A DNA stretch of 64,000 bases from Actinokineospora enzanensis DSM 44649 (GCF_000374445.1 NZ_KB894410.1:62001-126000), one strand, 5' to 3'; positions 44,356-55,166 are shown, counted from the first letter of the stretch. Notes: generated by a model not told the origin, from the letters alone. Numbers and translations are program-made.

Positions 44356-47300
44356 GTGCCCGACCACACCACTGGGGTGGATTCAGGCCCAGGGAAAGAC
44401 GGTGGTGCCGCCGTGTCGCAACTAGACGCAGGCAGCGAGGTCGCGCTCGCTAACCCGAGGCCCTCCGGTCGCAAGACCGTCGAGGGCGGGTCGCGGTGGC
44501 GGCTGCGCAACTGGCGGCTGCGCACCAAGCTGGTGGCCGTCCTCCTCGTCCCGGTCATCACCGCGGTCGCCCTCGGCGTGCTGCGCGCGACCAACGAGCT
44601 CGACCGCGCCGACACCTTCGACCAGGCCGCGACCAGCGTCACCGCGACCCTGGACGTGGTCGCGCTGGTGCATGAGATGCAGAGCGAACGCAACCTGATG
44701 GTGGCCTACGTCGCGGGCGGCCGGAAGGCCGACCAGGCGAACGAGCTGGCCAACGTCCAGGGCCAGATCCAGAAGACCAACGCCACGCTGACCCGCCTCG
44801 GGCAGGCCGTCGCCAAGGTCACCACGGACAACGGCAACGTGCTCGGCCAGCTGCAGAACCGCCTCACCGCGGTCGAGGCCATCCGCAACGCCGCGCTCAA
44901 CAGCTTCTACCCGGACGTCGCGGTCTACCAGTCGTACACCTCGCTGCTGGAGACCGTGCTCTCCGCCGGCTCGGAGTTCACCGCATCGCTGGCCCAGCCC
45001 GAGATCTCCCGGCTGGCCTCCGCCTCGCTGAGCATCGTGCAGGCCAAGGAGTTCCTCGGTCGGCAGAACGCCATCCTGATGATCGCGGGCACCCGCAACG
45101 CCTTCCCGTCCAGCATGCTCGACCAGGCGCGCGCCGCCGAGGCCAGCTACAACGCCTCGATCGCCAACTTCCGCGCCAACGCCGACATCAACGAGGCGCA
45201 GTTCTTCTCCGACACCTTCAGCGGTGCCGAGGTCGACGAGCGCGAGGGCATCAAGCAGACCGCGTTCGTGCACGCCGACCAGAACCTGCCCAGCCTGGGT
45301 ATCCAGATGGACAAGCTGGTCCCGGACGCCCGCGCGACCGCCGAGTCGCTGCGCAAGGTCGAGGTGACGCTGCTGGAGAAGCTGCGCACGCTGGCCAGCC
45401 AGTCCGCGGACACCGCCAAGTCCAACGCCTGGCAGGAAGCGGTCATCGTGCTGCTGGCCATCCTGCTGGCCTTGATCGTCACCTTCGTCGTCGCCCGCTC
45501 GCTGCTGGTCCCGCTGCGCGTGCTGCGCCGCGACGCGCTGGACGTGGCGAACCGGCGGCTGCCGGAGACGGTGCAGCGCATCCTCGCCGACCCGGACCCG
45601 GTGGAGGCCTCCAAGAACGCGGTGGAGCCGGTGCCGGTGTTCACCCGCGAGGAGACCGGCCAGCTGGCCCGCTCCTTCGACGCGGTGCACGACCAGGCGG
45701 TCCGGATGGCGACCGAGCAGGCGCTGCTCCGCGACAACATCAACTCGATCTTCGTCAACCTGTCCCGCCGGTCGCAGACGCTGGTCGAGCGCCAGCTGTC
45801 CCTGATCGACCGGCTGGAGCAGGACGAGCAGGACCCCGACCAGCTGGCCAGCCTGTTCGAGCTGGACCACCTGGCCACCCGGATGCGGCGAAACTCCGAG
45901 TCGCTGCTGGTGCTCTCCGGCTCCGGCCTGTCCCGCCAGCTGTCCCGGCCGGTCCCCGCGGCCGAGGTCGTCGGCGCGGCGGTCTCCGAGGTCGAGCAGT
46001 ACGCCCGCATCGAGGTGCTCTCCGCCCCGGAGGTGTCGGTCCAGGGCCGCGCGGTCTCCGACCTGGTCCACCTGATCGCGGAGCTGCTGGACAACGCGAC
46101 CTCGTTCTCCGAGCCGGAGAAGAAGGTCTACGTGCGGATGGCCGTGACCCGCAAGAAGGAACTGGCCATCCAGATCACCGACTCCGGCGTCGGCATGAGC
46201 GACGACGAGATCGAGACCGCCAACGCCCGGCTGGCCGACCCGCCGGACATCGACGTCGCGGTGACCAGGCGGATGGGTCTGTACGTGGTCGCCCGGCTGG
46301 CCAAGCGGCACGACGTCAAGGTGCGGCTGCGCGACAACGAGGACATCGAGGGCGGCCTGATCGCCCGGATCACCGTGCCAGCCACGCTGGTCCAGACCTC
46401 CGGCTCGGCCCAGCCGACCAGCATCGTGGCCCAGACCCCGAGCCTCGGCGATACCGCGGCCAAGGCCAGCGGCATCGCCGGTGCGTTCAGCGGCGGCACG
46501 CCGCGCCCCCGCCCGGAGGCCGCTGGCCTGCTCAGCGAGTCCCAGGTGGACCGCCCGGCCGAGCAGGTGGCGGGCTACCCGGCGTTCGACCCGGCCGCGT
46601 TCGGCACCGGCAGCCTGGAGGACACCGGCGGCTGGGGCCCGCCCGCCTCGCCGGAGGAGATCAAGGCCCGGCTCAACGGCCACCTGGTCGACGACCAGAT
46701 CACCGGCTCGCTGTTCGGCCTGCCGCTGCCCGAGCCCGCCGACGACCCGGCCGAGGACGCGGCCGACACCGGCGGCTACAACCCGGTCACCCCGCGCGCC
46801 GAGCAGACCCCGCCGGAGCGCGTGGTCGACGCCCCCACCGAGCGGCTGCCGATCTACGAGGCGGTGCTCTCGCAGTGGTTCGAGGCGGGCGACACCGGCT
46901 CCACCCCGGTCACCAACGGCCACCTGGCGCCGGAGACCGAGGAGACCGCGGCACCCGAGCCCGAGCCGCGGCCGGTCGCGCACCACGCCGCGCCCGACGA
47001 GGCCGACGGCGACCACGGTGATCTTCGTGACCACGGTGATCTTGGCGACCTTGGCGATGCCAGGGACCTCGGGGACAGCGCCGAGTACCAAGACCTGGGT
47101 GACACCGGCGCCACCAGGGGCGAGCTGGACACCGACGCGGACACCCCCGAGGTGCCCGAGACCCGCGAGCCCGAGCAGGCCAAGGCCGACGCCTGGCGCT
47201 CGCCCGGCGATGACGGCTGGCAGCGCGCCCGCGCCCTGCTGGACACCACCGCCGACACCATGACCACGGCCGGTCTGCCCAAACGCGTTCCCAAGGCACA

Positions 47301-47508
47301 CCTCGTGCCGGGCTCCGCCGGACCGAGGGAGGACACCGCGGAACAGCCCGCGGTGGCCCCGCTTCCTCCACGCACGGCGGATGCCGTTCGCGGCCGCATG
47401 TCCAGCTTCCAGCAGGGGGTCCGGCGTGGCCGGCATGCCCTCATCGACGCCTACGCTGGTGACCAGACCGGTTCAGACGAGAGCCGCCAAGACGAGGAGC
47501 AGGAGTGA
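44356..47508 (+). CDS. cvnA: Conservon sensor histidine kinase-like protein CvnA
   Basis: A 1050-residue membrane protein: basic N-terminus, membrane helix ([18 protein letters not shown]), long extracellular nitrate-sensing-like helical domain (about 80-360), second membrane helix ([19 protein letters not shown]), HAMP region, a dimerisation helix with [20 protein letters not shown], and a HATPase domain ([24 protein letters not shown]). A 370-residue acidic Pro-rich tail with Asp/Gly repeats follows. GGGAG is ten bases before GTG 44356; GTG 44347 is also possible. The first of four overlapping conservon genes. Confidence 0.94.
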   Translation: MPDHTTGVDSGPGKDGGAAVSQLDAGSEVALANPRPSGRKTVEGGSRWRLRNWRLRTKLVAVLLVPVITAVALGVLRATNELDRADTFDQAATSVTATLDVVALVHEMQSERNLMVAYVAGGRKADQANELANVQGQIQKTNATLTRLGQAVAKVTTDNGNVLGQLQNRLTAVEAIRNAALNSFYPDVAVYQSYTSLLETVLSAGSEFTASLAQPEISRLASASLSIVQAKEFLGRQNAILMIAGTRNAFPSSMLDQARAAEASYNASIANFRANADINEAQFFSDTFSGAEVDEREGIKQTAFVHADQNLPSLGIQMDKLVPDARATAESLRKVEVTLLEKLRTLASQSADTAKSNAWQEAVIVLLAILLALIVTFVVARSLLVPLRVLRRDALDVANRRLPETVQRILADPDPVEASKNAVEPVPVFTREETGQLARSFDAVHDQAVRMATEQALLRDNINSIFVNLSRRSQTLVERQLSLIDRLEQDEQDPDQLASLFELDHLATRMRRNSESLLVLSGSGLSRQLSRPVPAAEVVGAAVSEVEQYARIEVLSAPEVSVQGRAVSDLVHLIAELLDNATSFSEPEKKVYVRMAVTRKKELAIQITDSGVGMSDDEIETANARLADPPDIDVAVTRRMGLYVVARLAKRHDVKVRLRDNEDIEGGLIARITVPATLVQTSGSAQPTSIVAQTPSLGDTAAKASGIAGAFSGGTPRPRPEAAGLLSESQVDRPAEQVAGYPAFDPAAFGTGSLEDTGGWGPPASPEEIKARLNGHLVDDQITGSLFGLPLPEPADDPAEDAADTGGYNPVTPRAEQTPPERVVDAPTERLPIYEAVLSQWFEAGDTGSTPVTNGHLAPETEETAAPEPEPRPVAHHAAPDEADGDHGDLRDHGDLGDLGDARDLGDSAEYQDLGDTGATRGELDTDADTPEVPETREPEQAKADAWRSPGDDGWQRARALLDTTADTMTTAGLPKRVPKAHLVPGSAGPREDTAEQPAVAPLPPRTADAVRGRMSSFQQGVRRGRHALIDAYAGDQTGSDESRQDEEQE
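47011..47043 (+). repeat. Two 15-bp direct repeats in cvnA tail
   Basis: GACCACGGTGATCTT occurs twice with an 18-bp period, encoding part of the [10 protein letters not shown] acidic repeat tract. Confidence 0.8.
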
Positions 47509-47930
47509 CGACCGCGTCCGTACAGCAGCCCGGTAGCTTCGGGTGGCTCATCACCGACTTTGTCCGCCAGGTGCCCGGCGTGGCGCACGCCGTGGTGGTG
47601 TCCGCCGACGGGCTGCTGCTCGCCGGGTCCCAAGGCCTGCCCCGCGACCGCGCCGAGCAACTGTCCGCGGTCGCGTCCGGCCTGGTCAGCCTCACCGCGG
47701 GGGCCGCCCGCTGCTTCGAGGCAGGCGGCGTCAACCAGACCGTGGTCGAGATGGACCGGGGCTACCTGTTCCTGATGTCGATCTCCGACGGGTCCTGCCT
47801 TGCCGTGCTGGCCGCGCCGAACTGCGACATCGGCCTCGTCGCCTACGAGATGACCCTGCTCGTCGAGCGGGTCGGCCAGCAGATGACGCCGGAACTGCGC
47901 GCGCAGCTCCAAGGCGCGCAACGCAGGTAG
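47505..47930 (+). CDS. cvnB: Conservon roadblock/LC7 protein CvnB
   Basis: A 141-residue roadblock/LC7 protein ([20 protein letters not shown], then [20 protein letters not shown]). In conservons CvnB bridges CvnA and the GTPase CvnD at the membrane. GTG 47505 overlaps the cvnA stop (GTGA), implying coupled translation. Confidence 0.95.
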   Translation: MTTASVQQPGSFGWLITDFVRQVPGVAHAVVVSADGLLLAGSQGLPRDRAEQLSAVASGLVSLTAGAARCFEAGGVNQTVVEMDRGYLFLMSISDGSCLAVLAAPNCDIGLVAYEMTLLVERVGQQMTPELRAQLQGAQRR

Positions 47931-47960
47931 CAGCGGGCGAGACGGCGGGGTGAGAACGCG

Positions 47961-48671
47961 ATGAGCACGGGCCGCAGACCCACTGGCAGACGCACCGAGG
48001 ACGACTTCTCGTACCGGGACCTGTTCGAACCGGAAGCGGCCTACGGCGATTCGGACCACGAGCACCCCCGGGACCCAGTGGTGGACGAACCGGAGCGGAG
48101 GCAGGCGGACATGTCTGAGCGAGGATGGGACGACCTGTCCGACTCAGGGCTCGGTGAACCGCCCAACCGGTTCGACATCGACGGGTTCCGCGCCCGCCTG
48201 TTCGGCGGACCGAGTGCCACCCTCTACGGCGACCCGGGCATCCCGGCGCAGTCGGACTGGGACAGCAAGGAGATCCCCGCGGTCGCCGAGCTGGAGCCGG
48301 AGCCCGACCCGGCGGACCCGCAGCCGCACGAGACCGGCTCGCTCGTCCGCCCGTACACCAAGACCGGCGGTCGCACCCGGTCCGACTACGATCTCGCGAT
48401 CGAGGCGCTGGTCTCCACCAGCGACCGGGGCCGCCTCCCCGACGCCGCGGTCCGCCCCGAGCACCGGTCCATCTGCGGCCTGTGCCTGGACACCCGGTCC
48501 GTCGCCGAGGTGGCCGCGCATCTGCGGCTGCCGCTCGGCGTGGCCCGGGTCCTGATCGGTGACATGGCAGGTATGGGCCTGGTCTCGATCCACCAGAGCG
48601 GCATGGTCGTGGGTGACCGGCCGTCGATCGAATTCATGGAAAGGGTGCTCAGTGGGCTCCGCAGGCTCTAG
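47961..48671 (+). CDS. cvnC: Conservon DUF742 protein CvnC
   Basis: A 236-residue protein with a long acidic, disordered-looking N-terminus (about 1-125) and a C-terminal DUF742 domain (SLVRPYTKTGGRTRSDYDLA, AEVAAHLRLPLGVARVLIGD), which has a winged-helix look. The N-terminal extension is longer than in typical DUF742 proteins of about 120 residues. The 3' end overlaps cvnD by 20 bases. Confidence 0.94.
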   Translation: MSTGRRPTGRRTEDDFSYRDLFEPEAAYGDSDHEHPRDPVVDEPERRQADMSERGWDDLSDSGLGEPPNRFDIDGFRARLFGGPSATLYGDPGIPAQSDWDSKEIPAVAELEPEPDPADPQPHETGSLVRPYTKTGGRTRSDYDLAIEALVSTSDRGRLPDAAVRPEHRSICGLCLDTRSVAEVAAHLRLPLGVARVLIGDMAGMGLVSIHQSGMVVGDRPSIEFMERVLSGLRRL

Positions 48672-49257
48672 TCCTCTCAGCGCGCGCGGCGCTTCCCCCC
48701 AGCCGACCACCTCGGCCAAGATCGTGGTGGCCGGTGGCTTCGGGGTGGGCAAGACGACCCTGGTCGGCTCCGTCTCGGAGATCGTGCCGCTGACCACCGA
48801 GGCCGTCATGACCGAGGCCAGCGTGGACGTCGACGACCTGTCGTCGACGCCGAACAAGGTGACCACCACGGTGGCGATGGACTTCGGTCGCGTGTCGCTG
48901 GACTCCGACCTGATCCTGTACCTGTTCGGGACGCCTGGGCAGCACCGGTTCTGGTTCATGTGGGACGACCTGGTGCGCGGCGCCATCGGGGCGATCGTGC
49001 TGGTCGACACCCGGCGGCTCGCCGACGCGTTCGCCTCGATCGACTTCTTCGAGGACCGCGGGCTGCCGTATGTGATCGCGCTGAACTGCTTCGACCGGGT
49101 GTTGCACCACCGGATCGACGATGTGCGCGAGGCGTTGACGGTGGAGCCGTCGGTGCCGATCGTGACCACGGACGCGCGGGATCGGGACTCCACGAAGGAG
49201 ACGTTGATCACGTTGGTTGAGCACGCGATGCATCAGCGGATGTCGCGCGCTGTCTGA
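48652..49257 (+). CDS. cvnD: Conservon small GTPase CvnD
   Basis: A 201-residue Ras-like GTPase: P-loop GGFGVGKTTLV, FGTPGQHRFW in place of the usual DxxGQ (so the catalytic Gln is kept but the Asp is not), and NCFD at the NKxD position. These are family traits of CvnD. GTG 48652 lies inside cvnC. The last 180 bases use G-ending codons, unlike the start of the gene. No P450 (cvnE) follows. Confidence 0.95.
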   Translation: MGSAGSSPLSARGASPQPTTSAKIVVAGGFGVGKTTLVGSVSEIVPLTTEAVMTEASVDVDDLSSTPNKVTTTVAMDFGRVSLDSDLILYLFGTPGQHRFWFMWDDLVRGAIGAIVLVDTRRLADAFASIDFFEDRGLPYVIALNCFDRVLHHRIDDVREALTVEPSVPIVTTDARDRDSTKETLITLVEHAMHQRMSRAV

Positions 49258-49274
49258 GTTGTGGTTTTCTGGGG

Positions 49275-49306
49275 CGCCCGGACTATCGGTCCGGGCGTCT
49301 TTTGTT
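49275..49306 (+). terminator. Canonical intrinsic terminator of the conservon
   Basis: Nine-base stem CGCCCGGAC / GTCCGGGCG, five-base loop, then TCTTTTGTTT: a rare case here with a true T-tract. Confidence 0.95.
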
Positions 49307-49352
49307 TCCCCCGGTTGCGGTTGCCGGGTTGCGGTCGCCGCTCACTGTCCGG

Positions 49353-51605
49353 TTAGGACGGTTCGACCAGGGCCGCGGAGGTGATGCGGTGCAAGGGGAC
49401 GCGGCGGACCTCGTCGGTGCTGGGGTCGCGGCCTTCCAGGATGCCGCCGCCGATGCGGAGGGGTTCCAGGACGCGTTGGCTGGCGATGCCGTTGGCGTCG
49501 ACCTGGCCAATCCACACCGTCGTCTGGGTTCGGGTGGCTTCCTGGAGCAGGGCCATCGTCTCCGTCGTGTTGCCGGTGGTGCGGGTGGTGGCGGGGACGG
49601 CCCGGCCGCGTTTGCTGTCGGCGGCCCGGTCGCCCGCGCGCATGGCGGCGACCATCTCGGCGATCTGGTCGTCGTCCGGGGGACGGGTCACGACGCGGCG
49701 GACGGCCCGGAGCGGGGATTGGATGCGGCGGCTGGACGGGCGGAGGTCGACCACGTGGCCCTCGGCGTCCTCGGCGGCGGGGGCGAAGCCCGCGGCGCGT
49801 AGTTCGTCCAGGATTTCCAGCAATGGGACCGGGCTCACCAGGACCGTGGGGGCGATCCGGCGTAGCCGCAGACCGGCGGCGGCCGGGCTGGCGGCCACCT
49901 CGGCGATCAGTGCCGGGTCGTCGCAGCGCAGGAAGGACGCGGTGGAGCCGCCGCGTAGGCGGCCGTGGCGGCGGGCCACGTCGTCGATCAGGTAGGTCAG
50001 GGACTGCGGCATCGGGGTGCGGGACCTGGTTCGGAACAGCTCGTGCAGGTCGCCTGCCGTGCGGCCCGCGTCCAGGGCGCGGCGGATCGAGGTCTCGCTC
50101 ACCCGGTAAACCGTCGCGCTGCCCGCGGACTCGACGTCGGCGACCTCGTTGACGAGGGTGGCCAGGTGCGGTTCCAGCGGCCCTGGCGCCACCACCGTCA
50201 GGTCTGCCTGGACCAGCACATGGTCGATCGGTTCCGGCATGGCCTCGGCCATCCGCTTCGCTGCCGCCGCCGTGCCCTCGGAGAGCAGCACCCGGCCGGG
50301 ACCGGACAGTGCGCCGAGTGCGACCACGCCAACGGCGGTCGCCTCGGCCATGGTCCAGCGGACGATCTCGTCGCGGAGTCGGCCGCCGCGTCGGGGGGCG
50401 CGCCAGGCCAGGACGGTGGCGAGCTCGTCCGGGTCGACCACGCCGGTGCCGGGTTTGAAGTCGGCCAGTACTTCCAGGACCCGGGTGCGTTCCATCGGTG
50501 CGACCGGTCGGCGCAGATCTTCCGACAGCGGCGCCAGCACTCGCTCCTTCGCGTCGCGCTGGCCGCCGATGCCCGGCAGACGGGGGAGGTCCAGCCAGGC
50601 GGCGGCGAGGGTGGCCCATTTGTTGGCCGGGCCCGCCGTCAGCCAGACGTCCGCGTGGGTGGTCGGGAGGTACTCCGGGTTCGTGGCCTCGTTGTCGGCG
50701 ATCAGCGATGCCGCCATGGCCACCTCCACCAGGACGGTCACCTCCCGGTCGCCAAGGTCGGTGGCTCGGGCCAGCCGTCGTACGTCCCGGACGCCGAGGC
50801 CGCCGGACTTGAGCACCGGCGGCGGCTCCTGCGACCACAGCCGCAGCAGGGTCTCGGTGTGCCGGACGAGCTCCAGCCCGGCCCCGGCGGCGGTCGAGTC
50901 GACGTTCTTCTGCGCCTTGGTGCGCAGACCGGGCTCGTCCACGGTCAGCGCGCCGGTGCCGACGCCGCGCAGGGCCAGGCCGATCTGCCGGGGCAGCTCG
51001 ACCGTGCTCGCGTCGACGCGGGTGAGCAGGCCGCGGGCGAGCAGGCGCTGGATCGGGGTCCTGGCCTCGGCGAGGGTCGGGATGGCGGCCGCGTCCCTGG
51101 TGTTGCCCACCGGGCCGTTGTGCGAGAGCCGGGCGAGGACACCGCGCTCGTCCTCGGGCAGGTCGGCCAGCGCCGCCTCGACGTCCACGCCGTCCAACGC
51201 GGCCGACGGCCTGCCCAGGCCCGTCGGGAACAGCCCGCCCGCCTCCCGGGCGGCCGGCACCAGCGAGATGGCGTCGTCCGCGCCCCACGCCACGGCCAGC
51301 GACCGCAGCCGGTGCACCGCGGACATCACCCGATCCGGCGATACCGCGACGGCCAGGTCGACGGTGGCCGGGTCGACCGGCGCGCGGTCCGCCCCGGCCG
51401 CCAGCAGGGCGTCGAGCACGGCGAGGGTGAAGGTGTCCAGGCCCTCCGCGGCCCTGGCCACCGAGGCCCTGGTCGCGGCCCTGGTCGCCAGCACGGAGCT
51501 GTCCGCGGGCCGCGGCGTGGCCAGGTCGGGCCGGGCGCGCAACACGTCTGCCAACGTCTCGTCGTCGCGCGCGCGGAGCCAGTCGGTGAGCGTGGTGCCG
51601 GACAC
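49353..51605 (-). CDS. Helicase-associated protein (XPB partner, Rv0862c-like)
   Basis: A 750-residue protein of the helicase-C-terminal-associated family that neighbours XPB in mycobacteria. N-terminal winged-helix-like repeats (TDWLRARDDETLADVLRARP) and a C-terminal WYL-like region (TTVWIGQVDANGIASQRVLE, IGGGILEGRDPSTDEVRRVP). No ATPase motif of its own. It likely assists XPB, but the two genes are about 10 kb apart here. GTG 51605 is favoured over 51614 by a -10 element at the right spacing. Confidence 0.88.
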   Translation of the reverse strand: MSGTTLTDWLRARDDETLADVLRARPDLATPRPADSSVLATRAATRASVARAAEGLDTFTLAVLDALLAAGADRAPVDPATVDLAVAVSPDRVMSAVHRLRSLAVAWGADDAISLVPAAREAGGLFPTGLGRPSAALDGVDVEAALADLPEDERGVLARLSHNGPVGNTRDAAAIPTLAEARTPIQRLLARGLLTRVDASTVELPRQIGLALRGVGTGALTVDEPGLRTKAQKNVDSTAAGAGLELVRHTETLLRLWSQEPPPVLKSGGLGVRDVRRLARATDLGDREVTVLVEVAMAASLIADNEATNPEYLPTTHADVWLTAGPANKWATLAAAWLDLPRLPGIGGQRDAKERVLAPLSEDLRRPVAPMERTRVLEVLADFKPGTGVVDPDELATVLAWRAPRRGGRLRDEIVRWTMAEATAVGVVALGALSGPGRVLLSEGTAAAAKRMAEAMPEPIDHVLVQADLTVVAPGPLEPHLATLVNEVADVESAGSATVYRVSETSIRRALDAGRTAGDLHELFRTRSRTPMPQSLTYLIDDVARRHGRLRGGSTASFLRCDDPALIAEVAASPAAAGLRLRRIAPTVLVSPVPLLEILDELRAAGFAPAAEDAEGHVVDLRPSSRRIQSPLRAVRRVVTRPPDDDQIAEMVAAMRAGDRAADSKRGRAVPATTRTTGNTTETMALLQEATRTQTTVWIGQVDANGIASQRVLEPLRIGGGILEGRDPSTDEVRRVPLHRITSAALVEPS

Positions 51606-51612
51606 CCTGACC

Positions 51613-51618
51613 ACGGTA
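51613..51618 (-). promoter_or_regulatory. Leaderless -10 element of XPB-partner gene
   Basis: TACCGT, seven nucleotides before GTG 51605 on the minus strand. Confidence 0.55.
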
Positions 51619-51677
51619 TACGGCGCGGGTGTCCGATAGCCTCAGGAGGCGACCAAGCAGGTGTTCGAGGAGGACCC

Positions 51678-51857
51678 GTGGCGAAGACCACCAAGACCGA
51701 CCGCATCGACCCCACGTGGGCCGCGGGCGACGACGACTCCCACCCGGTCTCCGAGCTGCACTCCGACCGCCAGGGTGCGCTGTCCCCGTTCGGCGATGTC
51801 ACCTTCCCGCTGGAGCGCACCCCGTACGTGCACCCCAGCACCAAGATCAACCGCTGA
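51678..51857 (+). CDS. Small conserved hypothetical protein
   Basis: A 59-residue protein starting VAKTTKTDRIDPTWAAGDDD and ending YVHPSTKINR. GAGGAGGA precedes the GTG at a good distance and codon use is typical. No domain recognised. It is divergent from the XPB-partner gene; a small hypothetical (Rv0863) occupies this position in mycobacteria, so it is probably conserved. Confidence 0.8.
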   Translation: MAKTTKTDRIDPTWAAGDDDSHPVSELHSDRQGALSPFGDVTFPLERTPYVHPSTKINR

Positions 51858-51986
51858 GCCGAGGCCGTCGACGCCCCTGCCCGGGACCGGGCGGGGGCGT
51901 TGTGTCGTTCCCCGAGGGAATCGGTCGCCCGACCCAGGACTACGATCTCAACCGATTCCGTGACCTCGTCCACTCGGGAGAGTCGT

Positions 51987-53378
51987 ATGCCCGTCCCCGG
52001 CCCAGGCTATTCGATCACCGTCCGGGTGGAGGCGCCGCCGTCCGCGAGCGCCGCCGGTGATCTGACCAGCGCGGTCGGCCGGGTCGGCGGCGTGATCACG
52101 GCGTTCGACGTGGTCGAGTCGCACAGCGACCGGGTGGTTGTCGACATCACCTGCAACGCTATGTCGGCCAACCACGCGCGGGACATCACCGAGGCGCTGG
52201 AGGCGCTGCCCGGGGTGGCGGTCCGCAAGGTGTCGGACCGGACGTTCCTCATGCACCTCGGCGGCAAGATCGAGGTGAGCGCCAAGGTCGCCCTGCGCAA
52301 CCGCGACGACCTCTCCCGCGCCTACACCCCGGGCGTGGCCCGGATCTGCCAGGCGATCGCGGAGAACCCGGACGACGCGCGCAGGCTGACCATCAAGCGC
52401 AACACCGTCGCGGTCGTCACCGACGGGTCCGCGGTCCTTGGCCTCGGCAACCTCGGTCCGGCCGCCGCGCTGCCGGTGATGGAGGGCAAGGCGGCGCTGT
52501 TCAAGAAGTTCGCTGGCGTGGACGCCTGGCCGGTATGCCTGGACACCCAGGACACCGAGGAGATCATCCGCGCGGTCGAGCTGATCGCCCCGGTCTACGG
52601 CGGCATCAACCTGGAGGACATCGCCGCGCCGCGCTGCTTCGAGATCGAGGCGCGGCTGCGCGACAAGCTGGACATCCCGGTCTTCCACGACGACCAGCAC
52701 GGCACCGCGATCTGCGTGGTCGGCGCGCTGCGCAACGCGCTGCGCGTGGTCGGCAAGTCGCTGACCGACGCCCGGATCGTGGTCTGCGGCGTCGGCGCGG
52801 CCGGGTCGGCGATCATCCGACTGCTGCTGCACCGCGACCCGGCCGACGTGGTCGCCGTCGACATCAACGGCATCGTGCACCGCGGCCGCGAGAACATGGA
52901 CGCCAACATGGCGTGGGTCGCGGAGAACACCAACAAGGCGGGGATCAGCGGGACCCTGCACGACGCGCTCGTCGGCGCCGACGTGTTCATCGGCGTGTCC
53001 GCGCCCAACCTGTTCGGCGCCGAGCAGGTCGCCACCATGGCGGCGGACCCGGTGGTGTTCGCGCTGGCCAACCCGGACCCGGAGATCGACCCGCTGGAGG
53101 CGCAGAAGCACGCCGCCGTGGTCGCCACCGGCCGCTCGGACTACCCGAACCAGATCAACAACGTGCTGGCCTTCCCCGGCGTGTTCCGCGGCCTGCTGGA
53201 CGCGCAGGCGCGCGGGATCACCGACGCCATGCTGCTGGCCGCCGCCGACGCGATCGCCGACATCGTGGACGACGACCGGCTCAACGCCTCGTTCATCGTG
53301 CCAAGCGTGTTCGACGCGGCGGTGGCGCCCGCGGTGGCGGATGCCGTGCGCAAGGCCGCGGGCGCGCAGTCGGGCTGA
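51987..53378 (+). CDS. NAD-dependent malic enzyme with N-terminal ACT domain
   Basis: A 463-residue oxaloacetate-decarboxylating malate dehydrogenase. N-terminal ACT domain ([20 protein letters not shown], residues about 7-85), malic domain ([43 protein letters not shown]) and NAD-binding domain ([17 protein letters not shown]). The ACT domain suggests allosteric control by an amino acid. GGGAGA is about six bases before ATG 51987. Confidence 0.95.
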   Translation: MPVPGPGYSITVRVEAPPSASAAGDLTSAVGRVGGVITAFDVVESHSDRVVVDITCNAMSANHARDITEALEALPGVAVRKVSDRTFLMHLGGKIEVSAKVALRNRDDLSRAYTPGVARICQAIAENPDDARRLTIKRNTVAVVTDGSAVLGLGNLGPAAALPVMEGKAALFKKFAGVDAWPVCLDTQDTEEIIRAVELIAPVYGGINLEDIAAPRCFEIEARLRDKLDIPVFHDDQHGTAICVVGALRNALRVVGKSLTDARIVVCGVGAAGSAIIRLLLHRDPADVVAVDINGIVHRGRENMDANMAWVAENTNKAGISGTLHDALVGADVFIGVSAPNLFGAEQVATMAADPVVFALANPDPEIDPLEAQKHAAVVATGRSDYPNQINNVLAFPGVFRGLLDAQARGITDAMLLAAADAIADIVDDDRLNASFIVPSVFDAAVAPAVADAVRKAAGAQSG

Positions 53379-53395
53379 CCCCGCCCGGGGCCCCG

Positions 53396-53401
53396 TAGCA
53401 T
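53396..53401 (+). promoter_or_regulatory. Leaderless -10 element of moaC
   Basis: TAGCAT, seven nucleotides before GTG 53409. Confidence 0.55.
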
Positions 53402-53408
53402 CGCTCTC

Positions 53409-53885
53409 GTGGGTGAGTTGAGCCATGTGGACGCGGGTGGCGCCGCGCGGATGGTGGATGTCTCCGGCAAACCGGTGACCGCGCGCGAAGCGGTCGCCAG
53501 CGGCGTGCTGCGCACCACCGCCGAGGTGATCGCGCTGCTGCGCCGGGACGGCCTGCCGAAGGGCGACGCGCTTGCCACCGCCCGGATCGCCGGGATCATG
53601 GGTGCCAAGCGCACCCCGGACCTGATCCCGCTGTGCCACCCGCTGCCGATCGCCGGCGTGCGGGTCGAGCTTGAGCTGGGCGAGGCGGAGGTGCGGGTGA
53701 CCGCGACCGTGCGCACCACCGGGCAGACCGGCGTGGAGATGGAGGCACTGACCGCCGTCGCGGTGGCCGGGCTGACCCTGCACGACATGATCAAGGCCGT
53801 GGACCCGGCGGCCGTCCTGGACGCGGTCCGGCTGGACCGCAAGGACGGCGGCAAGTCCGGGCACTGGACCCGAGGAGCGTCATGA
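53409..53885 (+). CDS. moaC: Cyclic pyranopterin monophosphate synthase MoaC
   Basis: A 158-residue enzyme for the first step of molybdopterin synthesis with MoaA. Motifs [40 protein letters not shown] and [20 protein letters not shown] are intact. Overlaps the mogA-moaE fusion start by four bases. Confidence 0.97.
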   Translation: MGELSHVDAGGAARMVDVSGKPVTAREAVASGVLRTTAEVIALLRRDGLPKGDALATARIAGIMGAKRTPDLIPLCHPLPIAGVRVELELGEAEVRVTATVRTTGQTGVEMEALTAVAVAGLTLHDMIKAVDPAAVLDAVRLDRKDGGKSGHWTRGAS

Positions 53886-54796
53886 CCGACCGCACGGCCC
53901 GCGTCGTCACCGCGTCGAACCGGGCGGCGAGCGGGGTGTACCCGGACAAGACCGGCCCGATGATCGCGGGCTGGCTGCGCGACCGCGGCTACCGGGTGCC
54001 CGCCGCGGTGGTCGTGCCGGACGGGCCGCCGGTCGAGCTGGCGCTGCGCGCGGCGATCGCGGATGACGTGGCCGTGGTGATCACCACCGGTGGCACCGGC
54101 ATCAACCCGACCGACCGCACCCCGGAAGCGACCCGCGCGGTCCTGGACTACGAGATCCCCGGCCTGGCCGACGCCATCCGCGCGGCGGGCCTGCCCAAGG
54201 TGCCCGCAGCCGTGCTGTCCCGAGGTGTCGCGGGGGTGGCCGGGCGGACGCTGGTGGTGAACCTGCCCGGCTCGACCGGGGGAGTCCGGGACGGCCTCGC
54301 GGTGCTGGCCGATGTGCTGGACCACGCCGTCGACCAGCTGCACGGCGGTGACCACGCGCGGCCCGAGCCACGCCGCGCCGAGGTGGTGCGCGCCGAGATC
54401 AGCGCGGAGCCCATCTCGGTCGACGAGCACGCCGCGCTGGTCGAGCACCGGGCGGCAGGCGCGGTGGTCACGTTCGCGGGCGTCGTGCGGGACCACGACC
54501 ACGGCCGGGACGTGCGGTCACTGACCTACGAGGGCCACCCGAACGCCAAGGACGTCATCGCCGAGGTGGCCGCCGAGCTGGCCGCGGCCGATGGCGTGCG
54601 GGCGATCGCGGTCAGCCACCGAGTGGGCGACCTGGCGATCGGGGACGTGGCGCTGGCCTGCGCGGTCGCCGCCGAACACCGGGGCCAGGCGTTCACGACC
54701 TGCGCGCGGCTGGTGGACGAGGTGAAGGCCCGGCTGCCGATCTGGAAGCACCAGCACTTCACCGACGGCACCGACGAGTGGGTCAACTGCCCCTGA
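53882..54796 (+). CDS. MogA/MoaB-MoaE fusion protein
   Basis: A 304-residue two-domain protein. Residues 1-160 are a MogA/MoaB adenylyltransferase ([35 protein letters not shown]). Residues about 168-304 are MoaE, the large subunit of molybdopterin synthase ([45 protein letters not shown]). One polypeptide would both add sulfur with MoaD and activate the product. Its last 14 bases overlap the convergent VOC gene. Confidence 0.95.
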   Translation: MTDRTARVVTASNRAASGVYPDKTGPMIAGWLRDRGYRVPAAVVVPDGPPVELALRAAIADDVAVVITTGGTGINPTDRTPEATRAVLDYEIPGLADAIRAAGLPKVPAAVLSRGVAGVAGRTLVVNLPGSTGGVRDGLAVLADVLDHAVDQLHGGDHARPEPRRAEVVRAEISAEPISVDEHAALVEHRAAGAVVTFAGVVRDHDHGRDVRSLTYEGHPNAKDVIAEVAAELAAADGVRAIAVSHRVGDLAIGDVALACAVAAEHRGQAFTTCARLVDEVKARLPIWKHQHFTDGTDEWVNCP

Positions 54797-55166
54797 CCCA
54801 CAGGCAGAACGGGTGCCCGGCCGGGTCGAGGTAGACCCGGACGTCGTCCTGCGGTTGGAAGTCGGCCAGCTCGGCCCCCTCGGCGACCGCCCGCGCGCCC
54901 GCCGCGTCCAGGTCGGCCACCTCGATGTCCAGGTGGCTCATCATCTGCTGCCTGCCCCGGCTGGTCGGCCAGGAGGGCGGCACGTAGCCGGGCTCGCTCT
55001 GGAAGGACAGCCCGGTGCCCCCGCCCGGCGGCCGCAGCGTCACCCAGTCCGGCTCGTCCGCGCCCCGCGGCCACCCCAGCAGCCGCTGGTAGAAGCCCGC
55101 CAACTCCCGCGCGTCCGGGGAGTCGAGCACGGCGGCGGTCAACGTCATCCACGGTCTCGATCCCAT
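54783..55166 (-). CDS. VOC-family (glyoxalase-like) protein
   Basis: A 127-residue vicinal-oxygen-chelate protein ([54 protein letters not shown]). Two beta-alpha-beta-beta-beta units; the end of the domain has the usual DPxGHPFCL. The substrate is unknown; relatives include antibiotic-binding and isomerase proteins. Leaderless -10 element upstream. The 3' end overlaps the mogA-moaE fusion. Confidence 0.9.
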   Translation of the reverse strand: MGSRPWMTLTAAVLDSPDARELAGFYQRLLGWPRGADEPDWVTLRPPGGGTGLSFQSEPGYVPPSWPTSRGRQQMMSHLDIEVADLDAAGARAVAEGAELADFQPQDDVRVYLDPAGHPFCLWVRGS

